Positions 22,271 to 35,932 of a DNA stretch of 64,000 nt are shown in pieces. The translations under genes and the position numbers were made by a program. The DNA is from Nageia nagi. Its lineage: Eukaryota; Pinophyta. Under the pieces are notes generated by a model. It was not told the origin of the DNA and made no database searches. It saw only the letters and a program-made list of their open reading frames with translations. The DNA lies in NCBI GenBank assembly GCA_050084985.1, contig JBITNC010000002.1:10416001-10480000 (forward strand). Reading direction: 5' to 3'. Each line of letters opens with the position of its first letter. Position 1 is the stretch's first letter.

Positions 22271-25159
22271 ACCTAGGAGGCTCCTCTCTACATCCTTGGT
22301 GTTAAGGCTCTTCATATTCAACTTGGAGGTATTCAACTTAGAGATATTAAATCTACTCTTCATTGTGAGGTAAAAGATATTTAAAGGTACAACCTTTTTT
22401 TTAATTATTAAATAATACTAACATTTTTTTTTGTTAGTTATAATTTTTAACAATATATTGTTATAATTTCTACATACTAACATTTTGTGTTGTAATTGTT
22501 TTTGGATAAAGTTGCTTAAATATAGCAATAAGATATTGTTATGAAGTTTGTAGTGAAATTTTCCACCCCTAATGTAGAAATTTAAAATTTGTAGTCTTTT
22601 TACAAATGAATGCATCCTGTGTTTATATATTAAATTAAAAAAAAAAAAAACTAATGTTGTACTCTAAATAGTTACAACATTTGTTTTGCAAATAATATGA
22701 ATTTATTTTGAAAAATAAAAATTGCTATGAAAGTTTTTTTTACATTAGATACTAAGCTTTATTTGAATTTTTTTCAACAACTTAGAGCTTGGAGCGTGGA
22801 GCCTTGGGCATTTTTTTTGTGTTGTGGAAGCCCTCATAGCTCTTGCTTGTGCATAGCTCTTGCTTCTAAACACTCACTTAGGCTCCCCTCTTGACTCCAT
22901 TGCAGGTTCCTATTTGTTTCCATTTGATACTCGACCTTAGTCACCATTTTTTATACTCCTCTTATCCATTTGTAGTTATTTAAAGGTGCAACACCTATCA
23001 TATAACCTTTTTTCATCCTCCCTCTAAGTCTTACAACCCATTAACTTGGCTTTTTAAGGCCCTCGCGACCTCCTTGATGATCCGACATGACTCCTCCATT
23101 CATCGCAACCTATCAGATACAAATCATACCATAGTTAAATAAAATAAATTAGATTTGCAGATAGCTATCTACTGAGTGACCTTCAAACAACTTGAAATTT
23201 CAGTAGGAAGCTATTCATAACTCCCTCCCACATGACCCTCACACATTAAAAGAAATCGTACTACCATTTTTTGCCTCCTCTATTATGTGACTGAGTCAGT
23301 CTCACATGGACCTCTAACATGCATGCCTGACCATGATTCCACCCTTTGAAACTTCGGTTGGCCAAGCTCCACCCTCTTTGGCTTTCTCAACCATGCTTCA
23401 CCTTCGCTCTTCTCTGTTATGCCATTAGGGGCCTAGCTCCATGCACTGCCCCTCCCTCTCCTCTCATAACTCTCTATGCAGCCCCCCCATCTCACTTCTG
23501 TAATTTTTTTACTTCCTTTCTACCTACCTACATTAAATTCTTGGTGGGTGACCATATGTTTTAATTTTTTTTTAATTTTCTGTTATAAATATTTTGTCTC
23601 CCTTGACAAGTAAACTTAGAGCATTAATGAATTTTTTGAAGTGACATAGAGAATAAGGAAAAATTTATTACATTGAGGTCAAAGTAAATGATAACTTATT
23701 AATTCTTTACCTTGTCCACTTGGAGAAGATCCTAAGAAAAGTACTAAAGGATTTCTTTTTAAAGGAAGATTTTTTTACTTAGATATTGTTCTTAAGTAAA
23801 AATAAGAAGGTATATTTCTAAGTAAAATTTTTTGGTCAATATTCATTAACAATTTTTTTAAAGACAATTCCTTTTACCTTCATTTAATTAGGTAAAAATG
23901 GTAATCATATCATTATTCTTAGTAACAATGGAACAATTTATAGTCAATTTAAATGCTTCCTCATAATTTAAAATTGCAAATAACTAGAAGATAATTTTTT
24001 AGCATGCAAATATTTTTATCTAAAGTAAAGCTAGTATGCTATCTCTAGGGGATAATTTTTAAGTAAAAAAGGGGGAAATTGGTACAAATCTTTTACTTAA
24101 ATTTTTAGTGCATGCTTCTTACTTAATTTATTGGAATGATACATGCTTACTTAAATTTTTTAAAAGCTATGTGTATAATGCTTTTTTTTTAATGTTTAAA
24201 ACTTAATTTTTTAATGCATGCTCAAAGATTTAAATTTTTTAGGGTTAATGCTTAGGACTTAAAATTTTTTAAGATGCATGCTTATGATTTAAGAATGCAT
24301 GTTAAGTATTTATCCTTATGTAAAGTATGGAATGGACTTTTGCAAAATAAGTGATGATGTAAATATGTCCTTTAGGGATTGGTAAACAAAACCCATTGGA
24401 CATTTAGGTTTCAAATTTTTTACATGGATGATGTTTTACTTATGCTCTTTTACTTCATATTTTGCACTTTGATTTATTTGCTTATGCAAATAAAAATGCA
24501 GACATTGATATGAGCAACCCCCTAAAATGAACACACTTGCATGTACATTTCGCAACATGACTTGTTTGGGGAGCCATGAGGTGAGGATAGGCAGACTAGA
24601 GCCTTTAAGTTCGATGATCTAAGTGGTGAAAAGTTCATACTTCTTAATTACCCCTAAGTCCTCTGTTGCTATAGACATAACTCTATTAGTTGGATAGGCA
24701 TGTGTGTAGTAATACCATATGTTCGCACATCTAATTAGAGATTATCCTAATAAATTAGAAGAAAAACTTAAAACCTAATTAAGATTAATAATTTGGTCGA
24801 TCCAATAAATATCAAAACCTTGAAAAATAGCTAGTACTTCTCTTTATGAGAGTATATTACTGTCCAATGGGAACTAGTTGAGGATTGGTAGTACTTGGGC
24901 TCCTCTTGTGTGGGCATCCAAGTGAAGGCCTAATTTTAGATAAAAAAATAAACTTCAACAATGTCACTCTACATCTACAATTCTTGAGATGAGAAATGTA
25001 TTTGGGTACATGGGTTATTATTTAACATTTGCACTTGTGATTCACATCAAGTATGTATTTAGTGTTAAATATAACATGTATTATTTACTTGATTAAAATT
25101 TAACATTTAATATTGTTTATTAAACCACATGCTTATTATTTCACATTCTTGTGTAGCAA
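22271..25159 (+). other. Leader of element C
   Basis: About 2.9 kb of untranslated sequence: AT-rich, then a C/T-rich module (about 22780-23530), then AT-rich DNA with TGCATG motifs (24100-24310), then the conserved pre-gag block (about 24510-24970). The hairpin arms are ACTTGG (24893-24898) and CCAAGT (24918-24923). The open frame at 23346-23564 has no recognisable domain. Confidence 0.75.
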
Positions 25160-28100
25160 ATAGGAGAATCCTTTTTACCCAAACACATTCATGATGGTTC
25201 CAACTATGGGATTTGGGAACCACAAATGAGAGCTGAATTGCAAGCAAGGATGCTTTGGCAAACAGTGAATGAAAACCTTATCCTTCCTACAAATGAGAAG
25301 GCACTAGAACCTTACAACATGAAGAATAAGTTGGCAACCTCCATGATTTATCGTGTAGTTTCAAATGATGTGCTCTTAATGATTTCTTCTTCAACCTTGG
25401 TAAAGGAAGCATGGGATAAGCTTAAACAAATCTACCTTGGTTTAAACTTTTTAAGAAGGTTTACCATTAACAAAAAGTTGCTTCAATATCATCAAGCAAA
25501 AGATGAAAGTGTGGCTATCTACTTGAACAAAATCATTGACTTAAGAACCCAACTTATTGCTTATAGGTGCAATTGAAACAATGATGAGTTCATAGTCTTT
25601 ATCATTCTACAGAACCTTTCTTCAAAGTTTAAAAACTTTGTAATAGTTATGAAGATGATGAAGAATTCTTCTCCCTTAAGAACCTTTCTAGGCACCTATT
25701 GAAGCATGAGAAAACCCTTAATAATAAGGTGTTGATTTCTTCTCCTAAGGATAATAACATTGCTCTTAGAGAAAATCAAAACTCATTTCATTTAGGGCAC
25801 CTTAACCATAAGAGTATTCAATTCATGAAAGACCAAGAACTTATGGAAGGTATACCTTCAATTTCTCCTTTGGTTGATCTATGCGAGAAGAGCATTCTTA
25901 GTAAGATGCATAGACAAAAGTTTGAAAAAGATAAGGAAATAAGAGCATCTCAACCTCTTCAACTTATGCATTCATATTTGATGGATCCGTTTTAGATTAA
26001 ATCATTTGGAGGAGCATCTTATGTCGTAACCTTTATTGATGACATTAGTAGGATGACCTTTGGGTATCTACTTGAGCACAAAGATCAAACCTTTAAGAGT
26101 TTTAAGATTTTTAAGGCCTTTGTTGAAAATCAAACTAATCTCAAAATTAAGATGTTAAGATCAAATAATGGGGGAGAATATAACAGCAATTAGTTCAATG
26201 AGTATTGTGCTATTTATGAAATGAAGAGGTAGTTTATAATTCCATAAACTCCTCAGCAGAATGATGTTACCGAAAGGAAAAATAGAATAATTATGGAGAT
26301 GGCTAGATGCATGTTGGGTAATCTTCCTAAATTATTATGGGGTGAAGTTGTGAGCATTGTTATTTACACTTTGAATAGGTGTCCTACAAAAATTATTTAG
26401 AGTAAAACTCCTTTTGAAGCATGGTTAGAAATAAAACCTAACATTTCTCACCTTAGGGTATTTGGTTGTGAAGTATTCTCCTACATTATTTCTGAGAAAA
26501 AGAAGACGTTGGATAAAAGAGCTAAAAAATGCATCTTTATGGGTTATGATAGTCAGTATAGAGACTATAAGCTCTACTCTTAAACCTATAAAGCAATGTT
26601 CATTTCAAGGGATGTAAAGTTCAATGAACTTCTTGAAGAATTTGCTTCTAATGAAGATGTTGATAATCCAGAGGACTCTTCAATTGCTCCTAGCTGGTTG
26701 GATATTAATGTAAATAAGTCACCTCAAGAACAAAATTTTCCAACATAAAGGGTAACAAGGAGCATGACCTTGAACAAATCTTTAATTACCAATATTGACA
26801 ACAAGCATGAGCCCTCAACCTTCAAGGAAGCTTCTAAGCATGAGTGCTGGATGGAAGCCATGAAAGTGGAGTAGGAGGTGCTTATAAAAAATAGAACTTG
26901 GGACTTGGTTCCTTACCCTAATGAGAAGAATGTGATTGGCAATATATGGATCTATAAGGTCAAGTTCACTTCAGTTGAAGATATTAAGAAATACAAGGTA
27001 AGGTTAGTAGCTAAAGGTTTTGCTTAGAAATGTAATATACATTATGAAAAAACCTTTGCTCCCATGGAAAAGATGCCTACTATAAAAGTTATTCTTGCTC
27101 TTTCTAGAGCTCAAGGATGGATGATTTTTCAACTTGACATCAAAAGTGCATTTCTCAATGGTAACTTAGATGTGGAAATCTTCATGAATCAACCAAAAGG
27201 GTTTATTATAAAAGGCAAAGAGTATTTTGCGTGCAAGATAAAGAAGTCATTGTATGGACTTAAGCAAGAACTTTGAACCTCATACAAAAATATGTCAAGG
27301 TGCTTTTCAGACATTGCTTTCTCCAAGTATTTTTCTGACTTCGATCTATATGTGCTCAATCAAAAAAAAGATGTGGTCTTGATTCTTCTTTATATGGATG
27401 ATCTTTTGATTATTGAAAATAATGATAAAATCATTCAAGAGTGCATATCCAAACTTAAGGCAACATTTGAAATGACTGATCTTGGTCTCTTGCACTACTA
27501 TCTTGGAATGCAAGTGTATCAATATAAGTATTATACTTACATCAATCAATCTAAGTATATATCAAATATCTTGCAAAAGTTTGGAATGGAGGAGTGTAGA
27601 TATGCTACAATCCCAATCTCTCCTAGAATCTTTATTTCTCTAAGCTCCAACTCTCAGTTAGCCAATGCTATAGCTTACAAGCAATTAATTGGTAGTCTTT
27701 TGTATTTAACTATATCTAAGCCAGATATTGCCTTTGTAGTGAATTTGATGGCATAATTCATGTAGAAATCTTATGTTGAGCACCTCAATGTTGTTAAGCA
27801 AATCTTGAGGTATGTTGTAGAGACTAAGGATCTTGCTCTCAAGTATTCCAAGTTACCCTCATTTGTTCTCTCTAGATTCTCTGATTCTAACTATGAGGAA
27901 GATAGAGATGATAGGAAGTCAACCTCTGTGTATATGTTTAGTATTAGTTTAGGTACTATCTCTTGGACTTCTAAAAAGCAACCTACTATTTCTTTTTCCA
28001 CCATAGAAGTTAAATATCATGCCATGTTTGTTGCAACTTAAGAAGCCATTTGGGTAAGGCATCTTCTAAAAGAAATTGGGTATGAGCAAAGTGGCTCATC

Positions 28101-28356
28101 TTTGATTTCTTTAAATAATCAATCAGCTATTTCTTTGGCTAAGAATATTGTATTCCATCAGAGAACAAAACATGTGAAAATCCATGCCAATTTTATCAAG
28201 GATAAGGTTCTTGATGGCATCATACACCTAGAGTATTGTCCATCCACCTTGAACTCTATTGATTTGTTCATCAAGCCCCTCTTGGAAGCTCAATTCTGTA
28301 AGCTTAGGGATGTTATCGGGTTGATGAAGTTGCTTTCAAGGGGGAGTGAAGTTTGA
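25160..28356 (+). pseudogene. gag-pol remnant of element C with internal deletion
   Basis: The gag start codon is ATA (25160) where B and D have ATG. Gag reads 25226-25576 and again from 25699, then passes directly into the integrase zinc-binding region: NNIALRENQNSF is followed by HLGHLNHKSI. The deletion therefore removed the knuckle, protease and integrase N-terminus. Integrase core pieces follow (about 25990-26700) with stops. Reverse transcriptase is 27064-27276 and 27292-27756 (YMDD near 27400). RNase H and the C-terminus are 27805-28356, ending SRGSEV and a proper stop. Confidence 0.92.
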
Positions 28357-28489
28357 ATTCTTATGTTGAATTCATGTTTATCATGATAACTTCACCCCTA
28401 GAAGAATTTTGTGCTATATAGTGTTAATTTTATTGTACACCTTTGTGTTAAGTTCGCTCTATGTGAGGAACTTATTGTACAAATTGGCC

Positions 28490-28700
28490 AATTTAGCACT
28501 ATTCAATTATACATGTGTGAGGAACTCTTATGTATCTTTTGGCATTATTTAGTTATCCATATGTGAGGAACTCGTATGTGCATGCTCTATTTTTGGTTAA
28601 TCTAGCATTATTCAATTATCCATGTGTGAGGAACTTTTACGTGTCTTTTGGTACTATTCAATTATCCATATGTAAGAAATTTGTATGTGCATGCTCTCTT
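28490..28700 (+). repeat. 3' noncoding tandem repeat of C (about two units)
   Basis: The same TTATCCATATGTGAGGAACT half-unit as in B, present here in only about four half-copies. Confidence 0.85.
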
Positions 28701-29164
28701 TTGTAATGATAATCAACACATGTTTTATATACAGTAGGTGACTATAAGTTTTTTAGCATGGCATCTTCATAATAACTTATAGTGCACCATTGATCAATTC
28801 ATGATGGCATTTATGTGATTCATCTATCCTTGTTGATATGAATACGATGCATCTAACTAATCTTGTAATTTGAGTTGCTTATGAATTGCAAGTTTCTTTG
28901 AGATTGCAAGTTACTTACCTTAGGTACGTAGGATCTTGAAGACTCTTCATGACTTCTAATTGGATGACTACTTCATGTACATTGAAACTGGTTGTGGTTA
29001 GTGATTGTATTTGATAAAGTAGTGAGTTTCAAACTAGATCTTTCTCATTTCACAAATATGTAAAAATTTCTCATCTTTGTTGTATCTATTTGGAGGAAAA
29101 ATCTCTTACTTTCTCTTCTTCTTCTCTCTTACTTGCTCTATCCCAATATTACATTAAGGGGGAG

Positions 29165-29688
29165 TGTTGAAATGTATAATGCATTGTTGTAAAGGTTTGT
29201 ATTAAATATTCTATGTAAGTTCATTAATACTTAAGGGTATCATTTGATACCTTATTCATTAATACTTAAGGGTATCATTTGATACCTTAAGTATTTAAGT
29301 GAATATGATAATGTAACTTATCCTACACTCCATGTCATGAGCATGCCCCTTGGGTAAAAGGATGTGCATGTCATGTTTTTGTACATTGGATAAAAGGATG
29401 ATCCAAAGAGAGATTTTGGCCTATAAATAGAAGGCTCCCTCTTTGTGATCACACATCAATTGTGGAGTAAAGTTATGCTATAGGATAGAAGTGTAGGAGT
29501 TGAGATTAAGAGGATTGTAAAAGAGTTGTATTTGTGATTGAAGTAAAGATCTAGTTAGTGGATGTACTCCTAGTTGGAGAAACCACTTACATATTGTGTT
29601 GTGGGATTGCTTTATGAATTTGTTAGATGTAATTGTGAGCTTTCTTGTGATCTTGGTTCATTAGGAATTATCTTCTTAGTGTTAGTTG
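29165..29688 (+). repeat. 3' LTR of element C (family 2), with internal duplication
   Basis: It follows the polypurine tract. A 35-bp segment including TTCATTAATACTTAAGGG is duplicated in tandem within about 29219-29288, doubling one arm of the LTR inverted repeat. The 5' LTR lacks this duplication. Confidence 0.9.
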
Positions 29689-29693
29689 GAATG

Positions 29694-32641
29694 GATGCTA
29701 CAATGAACCCTCCTCCTCCACTTTGATTTTTCACTGCCTCCTTGAAACATGCAATGCCTTTTATGTACCACATATTAGGTGGTCATTGTATTTTAATGGG
29801 TATTAATTTTTTAATGGAAGCATTACAAAATAATATTTTTCTTTAAAGTGGGGGATATTTTTTTTAATAGAGCACTAGTGAGGGGATATTCAAAAATAAT
29901 AAAAGGGGTAATAATATGAAGGTAGGGAAATGTTTTGGTGCTGTGTATAATGCATTTGCACATGCCCTTAGCTCTTTATTAAATATTTGTGAAGCATGGA
30001 TTTATTAGCACTTTCCAAGTCTTTATAAAACTTTATAAAGGATACCCAAATATTAATTGTTGATGTATATTTTAACATGGCATTAAATGTTTTTTGGTAT
30101 TAAATACTTTTTAAAAAATGGAAGTGGCTTCCTTTTGCATGTGCAATCTTTTGTGGTGGTAGTTATTAAGCCTCACTTAATTTTTTTCTTTTAAAAAAAG
30201 AGGCATGTTACTCTTGCACGAGTTGCAAAATATTTAAGGGAGAGTATCCCAAAAAGGGAAAATTTTGAGATTTCTTTTTTGCAAAATAAATGTGTGATCA
30301 TTAAATTTAGTTTTCATGTGCAAACATTTTTACATGTTTTTTTAATTCCACATGACCATTATTTTAGTCCTTATGAAAATTAAATTTAAAAGTGGGAAGA
30401 ATCTTTTCTCTTGTGGTTTTAATTATGAGCCATTTTTACACCTATATTTTTTTAATTAAATATCATGTGGCCTTAAATGTAAAATACTTACATTTTGTAA
30501 ATATTTAATGACTATACGTGTTATTACCTTTGCAATTCCTTTCGCAAAATAATAAATATTTTCAAGTATGAAAATGATTTAGATTATTGCAAAGCAATCA
30601 AATACAACCATTTTTTGGTTAAAATTGGCCATTTTTTTTTACAAGGAAAAATTCTTTTGCAAAATTGTATGCCTTAATAATCTATTCCTTTGGATAAATT
30701 CATAAGTTATGACCTATTTGATTACATTTTTACAGGCAATAATTATTTTGTAAAACCAATAACTTGCAAACAATTTTTTTTTTTTGCACACTTTTAAACT
30801 TTTTAATGCAATTTTCTTGTGTCATTTTTCAAAATCACTTTGTGGTTTTTTTATTTTGTAATGACAAAGAAAAAGGGGCAAGTTGCATTAAATATGAACA
30901 CTATTTGTTGTGAATATGCATAAGGTTAATTATTTTTGGATAAGCATAATGTTTGAAGTGTTTGGATGTGCAAAGTGTTGAGGTGAAAATTTAAAATTCT
31001 TTTAAATATTAATATGCATCATCCTTATTAGTTGTAATGGTATTGTGCTTGTATATGCACTAAAATGAAAATCTGTATTGCCACTAAAATGAAAGTTTAT
31101 GATGCTTGGATATGCATAGTATAATTATGCTTAGTGTATTGTGCATAAAAATGCATAATATTTGTTCAAACTCTATGATGTGCATTATCCATATTGCTAT
31201 GCAATTATTTTTGGTGGATGTTCTAGTGTTTGATAAGCACTATCCTTATTGGTTGCATCTTATCTACACAATTGTTAATGGTTGATATGAAATATTTTAA
31301 CTTCCAAAATAAGTCTTTCTATGCACTTTGTTTGAAGTAAAATTTATGTAGAGTTTCTCCAAACTATCCTCATTGATTATGCACATTATTTTTAATTCTA
31401 AGATGGATGAATTTTTTGGTTGTGCACACATTCTTGTTGAAGTAGATTTTATAAACTCTCTCAATATTAGAATTGTTGTGCAAAAAATCTTCAATTTTTT
31501 TTGGTTTGTGCACATAGATTGGAGTAAAAAGTTTCTGAACTTTCTCTACAAATGTTATTCGAGGATAATGCAATATTTATTATTTTTTGCATAAGTGATA
31601 TATTTTGTCTTAAAAGGAAATGTACGAGTACCTTTGGGAATTTTATGTTCCTCTCTACTTTGTAGAGCTTAGTAAATTTGCAATTAAGGGGGAGCATATT
31701 CTTTAGGTTGTTTAAAATCCAAAAAATTATTCTTCCATTATTAAAAGGATGCATATTCTTTGAAGTATTAGTTAAAACTAAAAGATTGATCTTTGTGGCA
31801 CGCATTGCATCTTGGTATCTCGAGAAAATGGTTAATTTGGCAAAAGTTCAAAATGTATAGTTTAATGCTCAAAGGGAATATGTGTGGCTCAAAAATAGCA
31901 ACTAAAGATTCCATCTTTGAGGTCCACCACTTTTCACAGGTTCCATCATTGAGGCCCATTGCTTTATGTGGGTTCCCTCTTAAGGAACCTTGTGTAGCTC
32001 TTTTATTTTCTACACATTTTTCTTCCATATGATTCCCTTATTAAATCTATCATTCTTTTATAGTCATATCCATATGAATTTTTTGTTTTTTTGCAAGTCT
32101 CACTATTCATTAAATAGTAGAATCACTATTCAATGAATAGTGTGCACCACATCTGTTTGCTCTCTTCTCCTTTCTATATGCTCTTTTTTTTTCATTTAAG
32201 TTGTAGTTTTCTTAGGGGAATGTTTTTTGTTGCCTTTTTCTACAGGCAAAATCATCATAAAATCTAAGCATTCTCACGTAAACCCTTATTGTTTTGGTTA
32301 GTGATTTTATTCTCTCAAAGGATTGTATGACTTCTTATCATTACACGTGACTATAAGTATTGGCTTGGCATCTTCATGATGAATTATAGTGCACTATTTG
32401 CTATATTTTGTACTTCTATGTCGAAAAGTTATATCCATGACGTAATTGCCACATTGCTATTTGCTAACAAGTTATAGTGAATAGAGTGGTTAAAAAGGTT
32501 CACTCTTCTCCATGATTGCACATTGTTGGAGTGGTTAAAAAGGTTCACCCTTCTCCAAAATTATAATTTTTTGATGGAATTTGAATCCATGTTGTTGGAT
32601 TAATGCTACCAAGATCCATCATATGCATCTTGACTAGTAAC
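29694..32641 (+). other. Interior of element E, second segment (non-coding)
   Basis: AT-rich, with no recognisable coding domain on either strand. The short overlapping frames at 31297-32032 are chance frames in AT-rich DNA. Near 32340-32390 the phrase GTGACTATAAGTATTGGCTTGGCATC matches, by eye, the 3' noncoding region of element A (10250-10300), linking E to the copia group. A 45-bp unit beginning GAGTGGTTAAAAAGGTTCAC occurs twice (32484 and 32529). Confidence 0.65.
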
Positions 32642-33144
32642 TGTTGGAATGTATAATGCAAATTTTTAAAGGTTTTGTAATAATATTCTATATAAATTCA
32701 CTAATAATTAAGAATATCATTTGATACCTTAAGTATTTAAGTGAATATGATAATGTAACTTGTCCTACACTCCATGTCATGAGCATACCCCTTGGGTAAA
32801 AGGGAGTGCATGTCATGCCTTTAAACATTGGGTAAAAGAGTGATCCAAAGAGCAATTTTGGCCTATAAATAGAAGGCTTCTTCTTTGTAATCACACACCA
32901 ATTTGTGGAGTAAAGTTATGCTAGAGGATAGTGTTTAGGATTTGAGTTTAGAAAGATTGTAAGAGATTCATATTTGTGAATGACGCGAGATCTAGTTAGT
33001 GGATGTACTCCTAGTTGAAGGAACCATTTTACATCTTGAGTTATCTTTGTGAGATTATCTTATTTGATTAATTTAGATGTGACATTGAGCTTTCATGAGA
33101 TCTTGGTAATTAAAAGTTATTTATGTTATATTGCAACTCCTTCA
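32642..33144 (+). repeat. 5' LTR of element D (family 2)
   Basis: It begins TGTTGGAATGTATAATGC and ends CTCCTTCA. It contains the family-2 inverted repeat (about 32697-32747), a CCTATAAATAGAAGG TATA box near 32861 and the downstream GGAACC motif. Confidence 0.92.
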
Positions 33145-33158
33145 TTTGGTGTCAAAGC

Positions 33159-35932
33159 TCCTTGGAAGCTCCTCTTCACATCCTTGATGTGGAAGCTTTT
33201 CTTCTTGGTGTGGTAGCTACATCTTGTGATCCTTCTTCATTCCTCATCCTACACCCCATTGTTGAGGTAAACTCAAAAGAAGGTATAAATTTCCCCTCCT
33301 TGGTTATTTTATGGATTATTGCATTATGCTACTAACATATTACTTGCTATGTGTTAGTTCTTTTTTAAAAAAAAATATGGCTAACAAAGTTGCATTTTTT
33401 TTACTAACCCTCTATATTACTTACAATGTTTTTAATTGCTACAATGTTTTAGAAGTGTTAGCATACAAAAATGGCATTCTTTTCATTTTTTTGGAAAAAG
33501 TATATATGTTATATATTATTGTTACTAACACTATTTTGTTAAATGCAATTCTTTGCTTAAAAAATAACAATAGTATGTTATAATTAAAATTGCATTTTCT
33601 TAAAAATATTTACCTATTACACAGTTGTAGTGTAAAATATAATTAAAGTAATTTTTTTTCTACAACATATTGTTGCAATGTTTGCATTCCAATAAAAAAA
33701 AAGGAGGAAAGAGTTTATAGTAAAAATGTTAGTTCTTTTAGGAAATTGAACATATTTTGTGTAATATATATATTTACTTTTATGTGACCACCTTTAAAAA
33801 TTACAAGCGAGCTATGCCACTAACTCATCCTGAGAGGTGCCACCCCTTTTTTATTTGAAACATTTTTTTAAACCTTGTTGAGCATCTTCACAAGAGTTTT
33901 ATTCGCTCCAGCCAACCCTACAATTGTGTGGAACTCTAAACTCCTTGCACAACCTCCTTTCTCCTTTTGATTTCTTGTAGATGTCAGGGGTTTGGAGGAA
34001 GTGACCCTTTCACAAGCCACGATCAGCCTCTCCTCCTCTCCTCTTGATGCTAGTCACCCCTTTAGTGGCATCTTAGACTAGCCTTGCTCCTTTTTTTTCA
34101 TTCAAATCATTTGCACCCCCTCTTGACTTCTCTCTTGACCTGCATGGGTAGGATTCCAACCTGCATGGCCCTCTCTCCCTCTCATACATCTCTACTCTAA
34201 TAACAGCTAATTCCTTCTCTCGTTGCTTTTCGCTACGCCCTCCTCACACCCTTCATAAGTCCCTCCTCTCAAGTCTTTTTATTCCATGATTAACCTCATT
34301 CACTCCCTTCATTAAGGTGTCTCCACCCATTTTCTTGCAAACCCCTCCATCGTAGCCTCTTCTTAGTTGCGCCCCTCTCCTTTGCTCGCCTTTCTTTTTT
34401 TCCTACTCTCATTTTTTCTTTGTATTTCATTTTTTTTGTTTCAAGTGCATTAAATAAGGAGGGGGAGGGGCATTTCCTTTTTTGGTAGATAACCATCTTT
34501 TCCTCATTAAAGTTTTTTGAACCTTGCAAGTAATCTTATGAGGAAATCCATATACTTGTCTTTCCTTTAATTGGGTGTCCTCTATATTTAATTCATTTTG
34601 ACTTGAAGTAGAGGCAGAATTAAAGATTGAATGATGACTTGTTTACTTGAAAGGAAGTAATTTTTTTTGGAGGCTATTATTAATTTCAAGAATAATTCTT
34701 TTACTTAGATAATTTTTTTTACTCTTGAACCTGAATCTATCTTTGATAGGTATGCCTAATTTTTTAAGTATTCATTTAATGAATAATATCTTACTTCTAA
34801 TTATTCTAAGTAAAAAGGGGGAGATAATCTTACTTAAAATTTCAAATTTATATGGAATATTTGATGGCTTCTTTTATGCATAGAATTTTTACTTAATTTT
34901 TTTTTTTTTAAGTTATGGAAACAATGCATGTGTAGGAATGATGCATGCTTAGTATTTAAATTTTTAAGTTAAATGATGCATTTTTTTTAGTTAAAATTGT
35001 TAAGTTAAAAGATTCATATTTTTTACTTAAAGTTGTTAAGATAAATAATGCATGCTTCTTACTTATTTTTTTACGTTATGATGCATTTGATGACTCCTTA
35101 TTTTTTTACTTCCTTATGCAAAGTATGGAATGGACTTGTGCAAATAAAGAATGATGTAAAGATATCCTTTAAGGGTTAGTAAACAAAACCCATTGGACTC
35201 CTAGGTTTCAAATTGAAAATGGATGATGTTTTACTTATGCTCTTTTACTTTATGTTTTGCACTTTTGCTTTATTTACTTATGCAAAATCGTAAACATTGA
35301 AATTAGCAACCCCTAAAATGAACACATTTGCACATACATTTTGCAACATGACTTGTTTGGGGATCCATAAGGTGAGGACAAGTGGACTAGAGCTTTTAAA
35401 TTTGATGATCCAAATGGTGAAAATTTCATGCTTATCAATGTCCTTAAGTCTTTTATTGATCTGGATATAACTCCAATAGGTGGATAGGCATGCGTGTAGT
35501 GATACCATATGTCCACACATCCATTCAAGGATTATCCTAATAACCTAGGAGGACAACTTAAAACCTAATCAAGATTAATAATTTGATCGATCCAATAAAT
35601 GTCATAACCTTGAAAAATAGTAAGTACTCCTTATGAAAGTATATTACTACCCCAGGTAAACTGGTTGAGGTTTGGTAGTACTTGAGGTCCACCTTGCAGG
35701 TATCCAAGTGAAGGCCTAATTTTAGACAAAAAAAATAAGACTCAACAATGTCAATCTACATCTATGATTCTTAGTATTTGGGCACATGGGATGTAAATAT
35801 TTGCTCTTGTGAAATAAATCAAGTATGTCCTTGTTAAATTTAACATATATTATTTACTTGGATTAAAACTTAACATGTAATGTTATTTTTTAAATCACAT
35901 GCTTATTGTTTATCCACATTCTTATGTAGCAA
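33159..35932 (+). other. Leader of element D
   Basis: About 2.8 kb: AT-rich, a C/T-rich module at about 33820-34500, AT-rich DNA with TGCATG motifs near 34926, 34941 and 35049, then the conserved pre-gag block (about 35310-35745). The hairpin arms are ACTTGA (35680-35685) and CCAAGT (35704-35709), five pairs plus one mismatch. Confidence 0.72.

Larger units (their letters stand above)
21770..29688 (+). mobile_element. Element C: Ty1/copia (family 2), internally deleted, nested in E
   Basis: LTRs are 21770-22255 and 29165-29688. GAATG flanks both sides (21765-21769 and 29689-29693) and is the probable target duplication. The last few bases of the 3' LTR are lost or changed, so the right boundary is approximate. 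Primer-binding site TGGTATCAGAGC is at 22259-22270 and polypurine tract ATTAAGGGGGAG at 29153-29164. The coding region lacks the gag zinc knuckle, protease and start of integrase. Confidence 0.9.

Noticed and set aside
31297-32032. Cluster of overlapping short frames in the interior of E
   Set aside because: The frames are on both strands, AT-rich and low-complexity, with no family resemblance.
32479-32573. The two GAGTGGTTAAAAAGG copies as a target duplication of D
   Set aside because: They are 45 bp apart on the same side of D and do not flank it.
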